64,000 nucleotides of DNA, taken from the NCBI GenBank assembly GCA_963693305.1, contig OY855915.1, forward strand, positions 13,921,840 through 13,985,839, read 5' to 3'. Under the pieces are notes generated by a model, which was not told the DNA's origin, made no database searches, and saw only the letters and a program-made list of their open reading frames with translations. This DNA comes from Meandrina meandrites. Taxonomy: Eukaryota; Cnidaria; Anthozoa; Scleractinia; Meandrinidae. Positions 22,569-31,973 of this stretch are shown piece by piece (the first letter of the stretch is position 1; the number at the start of each line of letters is the position of its first letter). A program made the translations under genes and the position numbers.

Positions 22569-24256
22569 CCTTTGAGCTTAAACACGGTTAATCTTCCCAA
22601 GTTGATATAATTGTTGTTCGCTACCTATTCCTAGACATGTCAGTTCATCACTCAACATTTCTCCTAAATATACAGAAGATGATGCGTCATTACAACTAGA
22701 ACATCCTTGCACTGTAGTTCTTACAAGAAATACACTTAGATATCTTGAACTAAGTGCCAAAAGAATGGAAAAGTCTCTGAAATGACTAAAGGATCACCTA
22801 CCATGACTTGCTTTCTACCCCATCTGTTGCCTGTTTATGACCTAAAACAGGCAGCATCATCTCAACCAAGCATGCAATACGTCATTTTCCCCAACTTTCA
22901 ACAGCCACCTGGAAGCTGAGCTTCATCCAATTAATATGTGTCATCTGAACATCAGGTAGAAATAACTGTTGTTTTATTGCCTATCTTTTTCCTACAACAG
23001 AAAAGCCCATCCAGGGATTCAAATCCTGACCTTGACAACCACTGCAACATGTGCTAACCACATCACTGCCGAGGAATTGTACTTCATTGTGGGTTCTTAA
23101 ATCAACTTGACTGTACAGCCAGACTCAAGAACCACCATTCCCCAGTCTCTCCACCCCATTCTACAATCCACTGTTGCCCTTTTCCCAGTCTGACATTCTA
23201 CACTTCCACCTGTCTACCGTGTAACTGTTTGTAAGAGGTGTAGGTTAACCAATACCCTTTTTCCTCCCCCACTTAAAATGTTTTGTGGTGCATCCAATGA
23301 AGGGCGTTGGACTTAAATGGTGAAAGGAATGTTTTACACAGGACAATGAATCACCCTTACAGTCTCTGTGGCTAAAAGTAAAAACATTCCAGTAAGCATT
23401 TCATTGGCTACAGAGGAAGGAAGTCTGCTACATTCCTAGGGATGCGAGAAGCCACATGGCTCAACAGCACTGGTGCTCAACTCTGGTTCCTGTAGCATGA
23501 AGTACCTAGGAGTATTGCTCCGCTCCCTTGATGGGATGCTTGTCCATTACAAGTGACCCCCAGCATTTGTCAGGATCCCCTAACAGTTGGTCCGTGCCAG
23601 TCTGCACTCCAAGCTGGAGGGAAGCACTGTGAGAGTAGTGTGTTACCCATAAACATGACATGATGGCTCCAGCGAGAGCCCAATTTAAGACCTACTGATC
23701 AGCCACTTACCATTTGGTCACTGTTCCTTCCACACTGGCTACAAACTGAGTCCTCCTTGACTGCAAAGTGATGACACTTTTAAATCACGAAGAGTTCTTC
23801 TCCCATCTCGTCCAACAACACAACACAAGAACACTGAATGCAATGTGTTTGGATCTTACAATCTGCACTCCAACATGTTACATGTTGCCATCAGAGTACT
23901 GTGTCTCCCGCACAAAGTGAGTGTTAACAGAGTCCACAAGTGCCATCGATACTCCTAGATGGAGAAAGGATTGTTAGAGTGGAGGGTCTTGCCAAGGAAC
24001 ACAGCAGGACGACTCTCGCCAGAGCTCAACACCAGACTGACCCATTAGGAGTCCAATCCACTAACCATTAGGTCACAGCACTTCACAAACTGACTATAAA
24101 GTAGGTGTTCACTGATGGAAAAGTGCTGCCACCTTGGACCCTATAAGCCTGCCTGTCGACTTCATATTCTCCTTACTGCTCTCTTAACATTTCATACAGA
24201 AATAGTTAAGGGAATTGCTTTTTTCTATTCAGACAATACTTTAATGGTGATCATTT
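22569..24256 (-). repeat. Right arm of the 3.5-kb imperfect inverted repeat
   Basis: Reverse-complement partner of 20785-22451. It holds the inverted counterparts of both SINE-like modules, at about 23490-23730 and 23860-24110. Small indels relative to the left arm give a 20-bp length difference. Confidence 0.88.
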
Positions 24257-24735
24257 TCTAAATTCTTGTGAGCTGTGTCATGGAGAATATGAATTGATAT
24301 GCTAAAGTGATAATTGAATTTGGATATTTCCATATCCTCAGTTTAACTCATAATTCATTAATTGGGTTGATGCTGGTAGCTAGTAGCTGGTGGCCAGGCT
24401 CCACCTGACACAGGACATTGAAGACTTCTTTGAAACTTAAGAACTGTAAATGAAGAGGAACTCAATCCAGTGAATAGACCCACTGAGCTTTGTAAGTTTG
24501 TTTCTCCATTTCATGTTGAATTTGTGAAGACTTATTCATGTGCAAATGAATTCATAATTGGCAGATATATACTAAAGGGCAATTTCCCAGAAAACATCAC
24601 AGGAATTTAAGGGGGCACTAACATTGTAAACCATAATGAATCTATTTTATCAACTCTATTGGCATACCTTAAAAAGCATGAAATTCTTTTTTCTTGTTTC
24701 TCAGGTTCCAGGTTTTTCTTTTCTTGTTTATTAAT
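24257..24735. other. Non-coding, nothing recognised
   Basis: AT-rich sequence with no exon-like or RNA-like feature that I can support. Confidence 0.4.
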
Positions 24736-24737
24736 AG

Positions 24738-24915
24738 GCAGCGTTGCCTGGTGGCTAGGGCATTGGACTTGTAAACCTGGGCCCTCGGTTCAAATCCTCC
24801 TCCCTACCACTGAATAGATTTGTCTTTGGTCGCCCAAATTCAACTCCTCCATGCTTTGTAAATAGCCAACTGGTCAGCCTCCTACCAGTTGGGATTTTTA
24901 ACAAGTTTCTGCTTC
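24738..24915 (+). mobile_element. tRNA-derived SINE (Thr-like head)
   Basis: CAGCGTTGCCTGGTGGCTAG and GGCATTGGACTTGTAAACCT fit box A and an anticodon arm with TGT. GGTTCAAATCC is box B. The body ends in the GCCAACTGGTCAGCCTCCTA and CCAGTTGGGA inverted pair, then TTTTTAACAAG. The head does not fold as a complete tRNA, so this is a SINE and not a tRNA gene. Confidence 0.75.
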
Positions 24916-25400
24916 ATTTACAATATTTGTTTATATATTTACAGTGTCTTCAAATGCACAACAGTGCTAAGTAGTTTCTGTTTTGTTATTTTTGTGGTTA
25001 CGTCAGTAACCGTACTATGCTACAGGGTAAGTCTGTAAGTTTTTTCATGGGAATAACTGCTGACTGTCACGTTGTCAGAACTCTTCTTTGGTGGAAAAAG
25101 AAGAATTGCTGAGCCCAAAACATATGGAAGATTTTTTTCCAAAAGGACTTAATACTCATTTAGTAAGAACTTTGTTTTTATTTTTTTTAGTCTTACAAGT
25201 ACCACACAGTACACAGAATTTTTTTCTTTTTACCACGTTGTCAGAACGTATGTGACATTGCAGGCTCGTTTTCCCACGCGCTATACTCACGCATGGTTGA
25301 CCAAACAAAGAAAATGGCGTCTGTTGTAGGCTCTTTCGAGGCAATGTTTTTTCTCCGTTAACCATTGCAAGACACCTTTTGAAGTCTAGAATTGAAGGAA

Positions 25401-25632
25401 ATGAATCTGGAGAATACTCAACGGCAGAAACAAGTGGACATTGATGTCTTAAAAATCTTCGTTTCCGGTTCGTTTGTCAAGGAGGATTTTCTCAAGACAC
25501 ACGGCATGAAATTTAACCCAAACTATGAATTTCAAATGGAGTTTTCAGGACTTGGACGTGCAGCTAAATACAGGGAATGTACTAGACATCTTGAAAGAAA
25601 AAGAAAAAAAAGTAAATGTTCAACAAATAATG
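25401..25632 (+). CDS. Possible exon, unknown protein
   Basis: From ATG at 25401 the frame reads MNLENTQRQKQVDIDVLKIF, then SGSFVKEDFLKTHGMKFNPN and YEFQMEFSGLGRAAKYRE. The charged, mixed composition is protein-like, and the region is less AT-rich with scattered CpG. A tRNA-like repeat follows directly and ends the plausible coding part. No family recognised. Confidence 0.3.
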
Positions 25633-25633
25633 C

Positions 25634-25698
25634 ACCGTGGGGCAGTCGAACCCGGATTCATCGTGTCAGGAACGAAAATACTAACCATGAGACTACCT
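25634..25698 (-). mobile_element. tRNA-like sequence, relic of a SINE or tRNA pseudogene
   Basis: On the minus strand, GTCTCATGGTTAGTATTTTC (D arm and box A), CCTGACACG (anticodon region) and CCGGGTTCGACTGCC (T arm and box B) are in tRNA order. The anticodon loop would have nine bases and the acceptor stem does not close, so it is not a functional tRNA. Confidence 0.55.
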
Positions 25699-25699
25699 A

Positions 25700-26840
25700 C
25701 TACAGTTAACGATTTCGGGTCAATTTCAACTTTTAAAATATGCAAGGTGCTTGCTTTTATTGGTGTAACTGCTGACCGCCACGTAGTCCAAACGTAACCA
25801 CATGTCCTCACAGAGGGCTATTTTTTTATATCCAAGTTCAAAATCCACCAAGTGCAACCTTACCAAGTCTTAGCATGTATGGATTAGGTTTAAGCCACAC
25901 ACAAAATGGTGTCATGTTAACAAAGCTGTCCCTCACACAAGCCTCAGACCTTTGTGTTACTCACGTCGCTGCTATTTTAAAGGTGTTACATAATCAGTTT
26001 TCACTTGTTTCACCTAATAATTGCAAAGCTCGTTACATCAATATTGCTTATGTAAAGCTTAAATTTATTCAAAGACACCTCTAGAATGTTTCTTGGGCAG
26101 AACACGTTTAAATAGGTTTGCATAGTATTTGGATTTGCACGTGTCATTGAATAAAACTATTTCAAAACTGGAGTAGTTAACAAAAGGTCTTACTTCACTA
26201 CACCATACCACTGAACCCAAAAAATTGGTTAAACATTAACCACATGGTTTTAAGCTTTCAAGTCTCTTGTTGTTGTTTTCCAGTACATTTTTCTAAAAAT
26301 GGAATACTAGTTTTCAGAAGCAAGAGTAAACACTAATCATAATTCTTTTGGGAGGTGATCATGAAAATAATTTTTTTTAATTTTCAACCTCATTCCTTTG
26401 GTCTCTTTATTCTTTTATTGTCTGGAATAATCATTTCAGCAGGAAATAATCATTGCAAAAGAATTGAGTCACACAATATTAAAAAAAAATCTGCCTTGTA
26501 AACTGCAAACAAACAATTGGTAAAGTTTACAGTTGGGCCCTTAAAGTTGTTAGTTAACTACAAACCAGCCTTGTCTTCTCTTACAAATTCTCTTCTGTTT
26601 GTCCTGGAGTTGTCCAACATTTTTTCTAATGAAACAGGTTATGGCCTAGTTAAAAATACAGATTAAATAATTATCATGATTAATCATAAGTTAACCTCAT
26701 CTTAAAAGCTCTGACATGTTTTATACTGACAAGCTTAAAATTTACGAAAATGTTTCACTTTACTATATATCCAAGATTACTTGGATCGATCACTCATCAT
26801 AAAAGCAGGTGCAGGCGCTAAAAAGCGTTAATAACAACGT
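25700..26840. other. Non-coding, nothing recognised
   Basis: AT-rich sequence with T-rich and A-rich tracts. No exon or repeat that I can support. Confidence 0.35.
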
Positions 26841-26848
26841 TAACACAC

Positions 26849-27156
26849 GACAAAAGAGAAAACATTTTACATGTTCTATAGTTCAGCATCGAGGTTCCAT
26901 AATTTGTCCGTTTCATTCACGAATATTCGAGAGAGTTTGTAGTCCTCGCAAACTCGTGAAAAAACCGAAAGATTTTGCATATGCCATTCAAATATCTGTA
27001 CTTCACTTGAATTTTGACAAAAGAGAAAACATTTTACAATTTCTATAATTCTGCAGCGAGGTTCCATAATTTGTCCGTTCCATTCATGACCTTCGAGAGA
27101 AAAACTGAAAGATTTTGCATATGCCATTCAAATATCTGTACTTCACTTGAATTTTG
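26849..27156. repeat. Diverged tandem duplication (167 and 141 bp)
   Basis: 26849-27015 and 27016-27156 share GACAAAAGAGAAAACATTTT, GAGGTTCCATAATTTGTCCG and GATTTTGCATATGCCATTCA. The second copy lacks about 26 bp around CTCGCAAACTCGTG. Confidence 0.9.
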
Positions 27157-27348
27157 TCAGTTTTCTGATGAATTTCAGATAAAAACAGAAAGAAACAGAG
27201 CTCGGAAGTACTTACCAACTGAAAGCCTTTTACCAACTGTAAGCAAAAATTCCGCCATGACACGTCCACATTAGCCGGGAAACAAACTTCGTTCCCAAGG
27301 TCTACTCCGCTTTCACGACGATGGCCAGGTTGCTGAGCAATATTTACA

Positions 27349-27392
27349 ATGGCCGACGAAGGCAAGATGGCAAGACGGAACTTATTTCTTTG
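27349..27392 (+). CDS. Candidate first coding exon, copy 1
   Basis: TTTACAATGG gives a fair start context. The frame reads MADEGKMARRNLFLW and runs into TTTG|GTGAGT, a strong splice donor at 27393. An 89-bp segment around it (27341-27429) is duplicated about 500 bp downstream with the donor and start kept. No following exon was identified, so the protein is unknown. Confidence 0.45.
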
Positions 27393-27689
27393 GTGAGTAT
27401 CTAATCTGCTTTTAAATGGTGGCGAGAGGAATGAATGAGGAACTTTCTTGACGACTACAAAAATGGAAGAAGATTTGATTTCACCATGATTCCATCGGTC
27501 GGCTTGTTTACTTGAAACACTGTTGAAAAAAGTCGGAATAATATCTTCGTATTAGAAGAATAATTCTTGGCTAAATAAGTGTATTTTCCAAATTATATGC
27601 ATCAACAGAATCTTAAGCAACTGTTTCGAACCATTTACCGGTAAACAAAGCCGCCTACTTTGCAAATTGAAAGGGAAAATACTCACGTT

Positions 27690-27847
27690 TTCTTCGCAAC
27701 GCCAAAACCTCAAACTTCACGTTCTCGACACGACGTGTGCCATCAGGACAGCGGCTTGAGCATGCGTAACACGCCTCCTCTGTGAAAACTTACTTCCGGT
27801 CGCGTCTTAGAACCGTCGCGTCTCGGATCTTAAGCTCCCTATTTACA
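27690..27847. promoter_or_regulatory. CpG-rich, possibly bidirectional promoter
   Basis: ACTTCCGG at 27792-27799 is a good ETS-family site, followed by CGCGTC repeats just upstream of the second first-exon candidate. On the minus strand a GAAAAC|GTGAGT donor-like sequence lies at about 27685, consistent with a divergent 5' exon. No TATA box. Inference only. Confidence 0.4.
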
Positions 27848-27891
27848 ATGGCCGACGAAGGCAAGATGGCAAGATGGAACTTATTTGTTTG
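27848..27891 (+). CDS. Candidate first coding exon, copy 2
   Basis: MADEGKMARWNLFVW, then a GTGAGT donor at 27892. It differs from copy 1 by two residues. Same 44-base length, and sequence match continues about 35 bp into the intron. The upstream DNA differs from copy 1 and looks more promoter-like here. Confidence 0.45.
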
Positions 27892-28361
27892 GTGAGTATC
27901 TAATCTGCTTTTAAATGGTGGCGAGAGAGGAGCGATTTTAGAATACTGGGCCACTTATTAACACATGTCTGAGCGCTTTTTAAAACGAAACATAAACAGA
28001 CAAAAGGAACTACTCAATGAGATGCAAATAAGTTCCCCGGTATTCGTGTAGGTAATCACATGATTTCAAGTGCAATTTGGGATAAATAAGCACAAGTAAA
28101 GTTATCAAAGGCTAACAACATTACACGAGCCCGTAGGGCGAGTGCAATTTGTAGGCAATTTTTACAGAAAAATCATGTGATAACTTATTAATAATATTCA
28201 TGACAAAACAATATTCAGTCAAAACAAGGTAAAGCAACGTACAGGTTTCTCATGTTTTAAAAGTTTTTAAGCCGAAAATTTCGGCTAAATAGTTCAACGA
28301 ATTGTATGAAAAAAGGATTCTGGGTTTTACCTCTTCCAGAGATTTTTTCTGCTTCTGATAA

Positions 28362-28482
28362 CAGGGCCCGCGTAGAGGGAGGGGCTGGGGGGGCTTTAGC
28401 CCCCCCACTTTTTTACAGTAAAAAGAAAAATAATAAGAACTTAAGTAAATAAGCAAGTAAAGAAAGAAATAAAGGAAAAAAA

Positions 28483-28522
<40 letters not shown>

Positions 28523-29286
28523 GAACAAACAATTACTAAAAGTTTTTCATTTGAATGCCTTTTTAAAAGCTGCTGATAAATTTTGTTTTAGAGTTCCATA
28601 TTGGTTAATCATGTATCGAGTGCTTCTGGTAAATGATCATTCAGTTTCCACTGACCGAAGAATAAACATTTTGCCCAAATTGCAGATCGTAGCAATAACA
28701 GAAAGAGAAATACCGTTCACAACGTTAAGCTGAAGTATAGCAAAAATCGTCAGACTCCTGTTTTGTAAAGGCTAATGGCAGTAGTACTGATTTGGAGTAA
28801 ATTATATTGCTTCAAGCATGATTTGATAGTAAATCTATAGGTCTGGTTCTAAATGTTTAGCATGCTTGTACTGTAAAAGTATTACAATAATATAGCAAGG
28901 CTGATAAGTACTATGTGAAAAAGTAACTTTGCAAGACACCAACACGACCAGAACGATAAAGTAGGGCTACAATCGCGGACAGCCATTCCGTCCTTTTTGG
29001 GACTCATCTGTGTGGTGTAGCAAATCTAAATAATGCCAGCTCGAAGGCCAGCGCAAATAAATTGCAATAATGTCTTGTAGATCCTGGTACGTTAGCACCA
29101 TTGTTGTTTGTGGACAGTTGCTGTTTCAAGTTGTAGAAACATTGCACTGTAACACAGTTTGTTCATTTTAAATCCACCTTCCGATATCTGAGAGTAACTA
29201 AAACCCTAAACCCCCCCCCCCCCCAAAAAAAAAAAATCTGCCTCACGCTTGAGCCCCCCATTCAAAATCTTGCTGCACGGGCCCTG
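28362..29286. mobile_element. Non-autonomous DNA transposon, CAGGGCCCG termini
   Basis: The left end CAGGGCCCGCGTAG and the reverse complement of the right end, CAGGGCCCGTGCAG, are matching terminal inverted repeats. Both sides are flanked by GATAA (28357-28361 and 29287-29291). Inside are a GGGGGGCTTTAGCCCCCCC hairpin near 28390, an (ATT)n tract and a C/A homopolymer. No transposase is visible. CAGGG termini with a 5-bp duplication would suit a hAT-like element. Confidence 0.72.
28480..28522 (+). repeat. (ATT)n microsatellite
   Basis: About 13 ATT units inside the CAGGG element. Confidence 0.95.
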
Positions 29287-29423
29287 GATAAGCTTTCTTG
29301 CCGAGCTTTGCTTGGACGCTTTCGACGGCCAGCCAAGTGCAGCTGTTTTGCTTTCCCGTCAACACTTTGGACGAAACAATTCTTGTCCTGTATAATAGAA
29401 AACCTACAGGTTTTGTGCTCTTA

Positions 29424-29681
29424 GTGCAATTGTCTTTCAAATGATGAGGCTATCTCATTGTGGCTATAACCTTCGCCAATGTGTTTGTTTTTGAACTCAA
29501 CGTAAATAAATTCTCTCAAGCAAAGTGTGAAGCTCAGACGACTCGTAGTTTTGATTTCGTTGGCATTTCCCTTCTTCAGAAAACACTTATTCCAAAAAGA
29601 GAACCCAACACCAGTGCTTTTCAGTGCTATGGTAATTAGAGCTGTCTTCATGTCCTCTACTGTGCTCAAAACACCAGCCAT
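29424..29681 (-). CDS. Possible first exon of an unknown minus-strand gene
   Basis: From ATG at 29681, in the good context AAAATGGCTG, the frame reads MAGVLSTVEDMKTALITIAL and KSTGVGFSFWNKCFLKKGN, 86 codons in all. Upstream (29745-29895) are three CCAAT-type boxes, seen as ATTGG or CCAATCAG. No domain recognised. An overlapping 166-codon plus-strand ORF is AT-driven and less protein-like. Confidence 0.33.
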
Positions 29682-29744
29682 TTTTTTTCCTCCCCACTCA
29701 AAGCAGATCCAACATTTGCGCCATTCAGATCGGGTGGAAGCGTT

Positions 29745-29895
29745 TGATTGGCTCTCTGTGGGTGCCTTTGTTTATCAACCAATCAGAATGCTCTGTTTTG
29801 TTACCTCTTTTTGCACTGAATTACCTTATTTCTGCACTAAATTTCCTCATTTTTGCATCAAATTTACTAAAAACTGCATTTCTCTAAGCCAATCA
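29745..29895. promoter_or_regulatory. Cluster of three CCAAT boxes
   Basis: GATTGGCTC, AACCAATCAG and GCCAATCAG lie within 150 bp, upstream of the minus-strand ORF. The same motifs are common in dispersed coral repeats, so promoter function is uncertain. Confidence 0.3.
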
Positions 29896-30200
29896 GATTC
29901 TAAATTTTTTTTCATGTTTATTATCATACAGTTAAGCATGCCCAGGGATATGCACGAACTGAAACGACTGAGGATGACAACAAATGAAATGATCCTGAAT
30001 GTAACATTCTCGGTGTTGTACATTTAAACTTTATGCTAATTATGTTTATATTGTTTTCGTCGGGTTTCAAGATCAGTAAAGTAACTTTACTTTTAATTTA
30101 GTCCGAGAGTACAGGAGGAGTATGAGTAGATGAGCGAACGGTTTCCATAGTTTAAATCTGTTACAGTCATAGAAGAAAGTAAACAATGTTCTAATGTGTT

Positions 30201-30363
30201 GTTCCAGAAAATATCCATACCCCTCTCACAGAAGGTTTTTTGGTTTGAATCCCCCCACCCCTCTGGAAATACTTTGCTTTAAAAAGTTTGGCTTTCAAGA
30301 CCCCCCACCCCCTTGGAATTTCCATTGACCTTCTGTGGGGTGGGTATGGATATTTTCTGGAAC
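30201..30363. mobile_element. 163-bp MITE with about 30-bp inverted termini
   Basis: GTTCCAGAAAATATCCATAC opens the element and its exact reverse complement closes it. A second matched part, CACAGAAGGT, follows inside. The centre holds C-rich CCCCCCACCCC tracts. I could not define a target duplication. Confidence 0.8.
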
Positions 30364-30559
30364 TGCACAATGCTGTTAAATGTCTGCTCAATTCCTTGTA
30401 TAAAGTTAACTTACAAACATATTCAAGTGATTTAAAGAACAGCACTCTAGAAAATTAATTTTAGTCCAAGAGTATGATAAATGACCATAAGGTTCTATAG
30501 TTAAATTTTACAGTTACAGTACAACTACTCATTTCTTGTTCACAAAATAGCACAATATC

Positions 30560-31095
30560 CTAATATAAATAAACTGCAGAACGATATTAACTTCTCTATC
30601 GATCAGCTGAGACAAATTTTCAGTTTGCCACACTCTGTTGTACTTGAATCCTATGTGAAAGGATTTCAATTCAAGGTGCTCAACTCTATTTTATACACTA
30701 ATTCAAAATTACACAAAATAGGCTTCAAAACGGACGACCTATGTTCATTTTGCAGGGCAGAACTGGAAAAGTTGTACCATCTTTTTTATCAATGCTCCTA
30801 CGTTAAACGGTTCTGGAGTGGGTTTCAAGCTTACTGGCACCAAATCTCAAATCAGCAGGTTCATCTTTCCTTCCAAGATGTTTTATTTGGAATATTATCC
30901 AAACCATGCCCTTCACTCAACTTACTGAACTATTTTATAATAATTGGAAAACTATTCATATGGGACTGCAGAAGGTGCCAAATTCGACCCAAAATTCAAG
31001 GATTTCGAACTAAAATTGCCATTAAATATGAAACGGAAAGCAAGATCAAAAAGAAAGATTATTTTAAGAAAAAGTGGGTACTAATCCCAATTTAA
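30560..31095 (+). pseudogene. LINE ORF2 C-terminus with zf-RVT domain
   Basis: The frame reads QLRQIFSLPHSVVLESYVKG, FQFKVLNSILYTNSKLHKIG, then DDLCSFCRAELEKLYHLFYQ and CSYVKRFW. The CxxC...HxxxxC pattern is the zinc-binding zf-RVT domain found after the RT in L1/Tx1-type non-LTR elements. The 3' end, lysine-rich, stops at 31095. No RT domain upstream, so the copy is 5' truncated. Confidence 0.75.
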
Positions 31096-31514
31096 TCTAT
31101 GTTGTATTTCCATTTTTCTGTTAATAACGTAAGGATGGTATTATTATTTGAATAGTATGACATCTGCAATTTCTTTTTTCTTTAGTACAGTTATAATTAT
31201 TGTGAGCAATGTTATCGCATTTGTAACTTTCAATTGAATTGTCAATAAGTAAGTAAGCTCAGTACTGTTAGTTATTTAGTGTGTTTAGTTATCATTATCA
31301 TAAGCTAGTTATGTTGTATTGTAATTTATTATATGGCTACAATAGTATGTGCGCTCTGATTGGCTGATGAGCGGGCAAGATTTTCTTGTAATGACCGGGC
31401 ATTATAAAAATTTTTCTTGCCTTAGCGTTTTATATCTTTTTAAGGGTCAAACACTTGTAAACACAGGTCAGTTTGTTTTGTGAAAACCTGTGCACTACGT
31501 GATCAAAACATGCA
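31096..31514. other. LINE 3' UTR and an unassigned repeat
   Basis: AT-rich sequence after the LINE stop. At 31340-31420 CTCTGATTGGCTGATGAGCG and nearby bases look like part of a dispersed repeat. No gene seen. Confidence 0.35.
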
Positions 31515-31973
31515 ATGCGACTTCTCTATAGTGAGAAGTGTAGTAATGTTAAATCGAACTTTCTTCAGTTCTATCAGATGACATCAGCAACTCCAAAATG
31601 TCTTTTTGTTTCAGGCAAAAATATTAACGTAGATAAGGGGATTCTCGACATCAGTAAGCCAGTTGCTCTAGGTCCAAATACTGAAATAGATTTACATGTA
31701 TGTAAAATGAAATGCAAAGACTACTACAGACTATTTATTGAACGAAAGTACACGTGTCCTACAGTTTTTCGGAAGTGGTCTTACTACTTCGACAGAGACA
31801 TTACAAAAGAATACGAAAACTGTTTAAAACATACTAAGGCTATCTGCCAAGATATAAAAGTGCTACAAACGACATTCAAATTATTACATCATATTATTGT
31901 CACTAAAAGATATTCAATATCCTCACCAAATAATGCAGCTTCCACATGCACACTTTTTGACACGTGTTTTTGA
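31515..31973 (+). pseudogene. Second LINE ORF2 fragment, region before zf-RVT
   Basis: A 152-codon ORF reads SNFLQFYQMTSATPKCLFVS, then KMKCKDYYRLFIERKYTCPT, WSYYFDRDITKEYENCL and LQTTFKLLHHIIVTKRYSIS. This is the segment that lies between the RT and the zinc motif in L1/Tx1-like elements. It therefore belongs to a different copy from the one at 30560, since it is the more N-terminal part but lies downstream. Confidence 0.6.

Noticed and set aside
24738..24800. tRNA-Thr gene
   Set aside because: Arms are incomplete and a SINE body continues, so it is SINE-derived.
29527..30027. 166-codon plus-strand ORF
   Set aside because: F/C/S-rich composition follows AT-rich DNA and dispersed repeat sequence. 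The opposite strand has a more protein-like ORF with a good start context.
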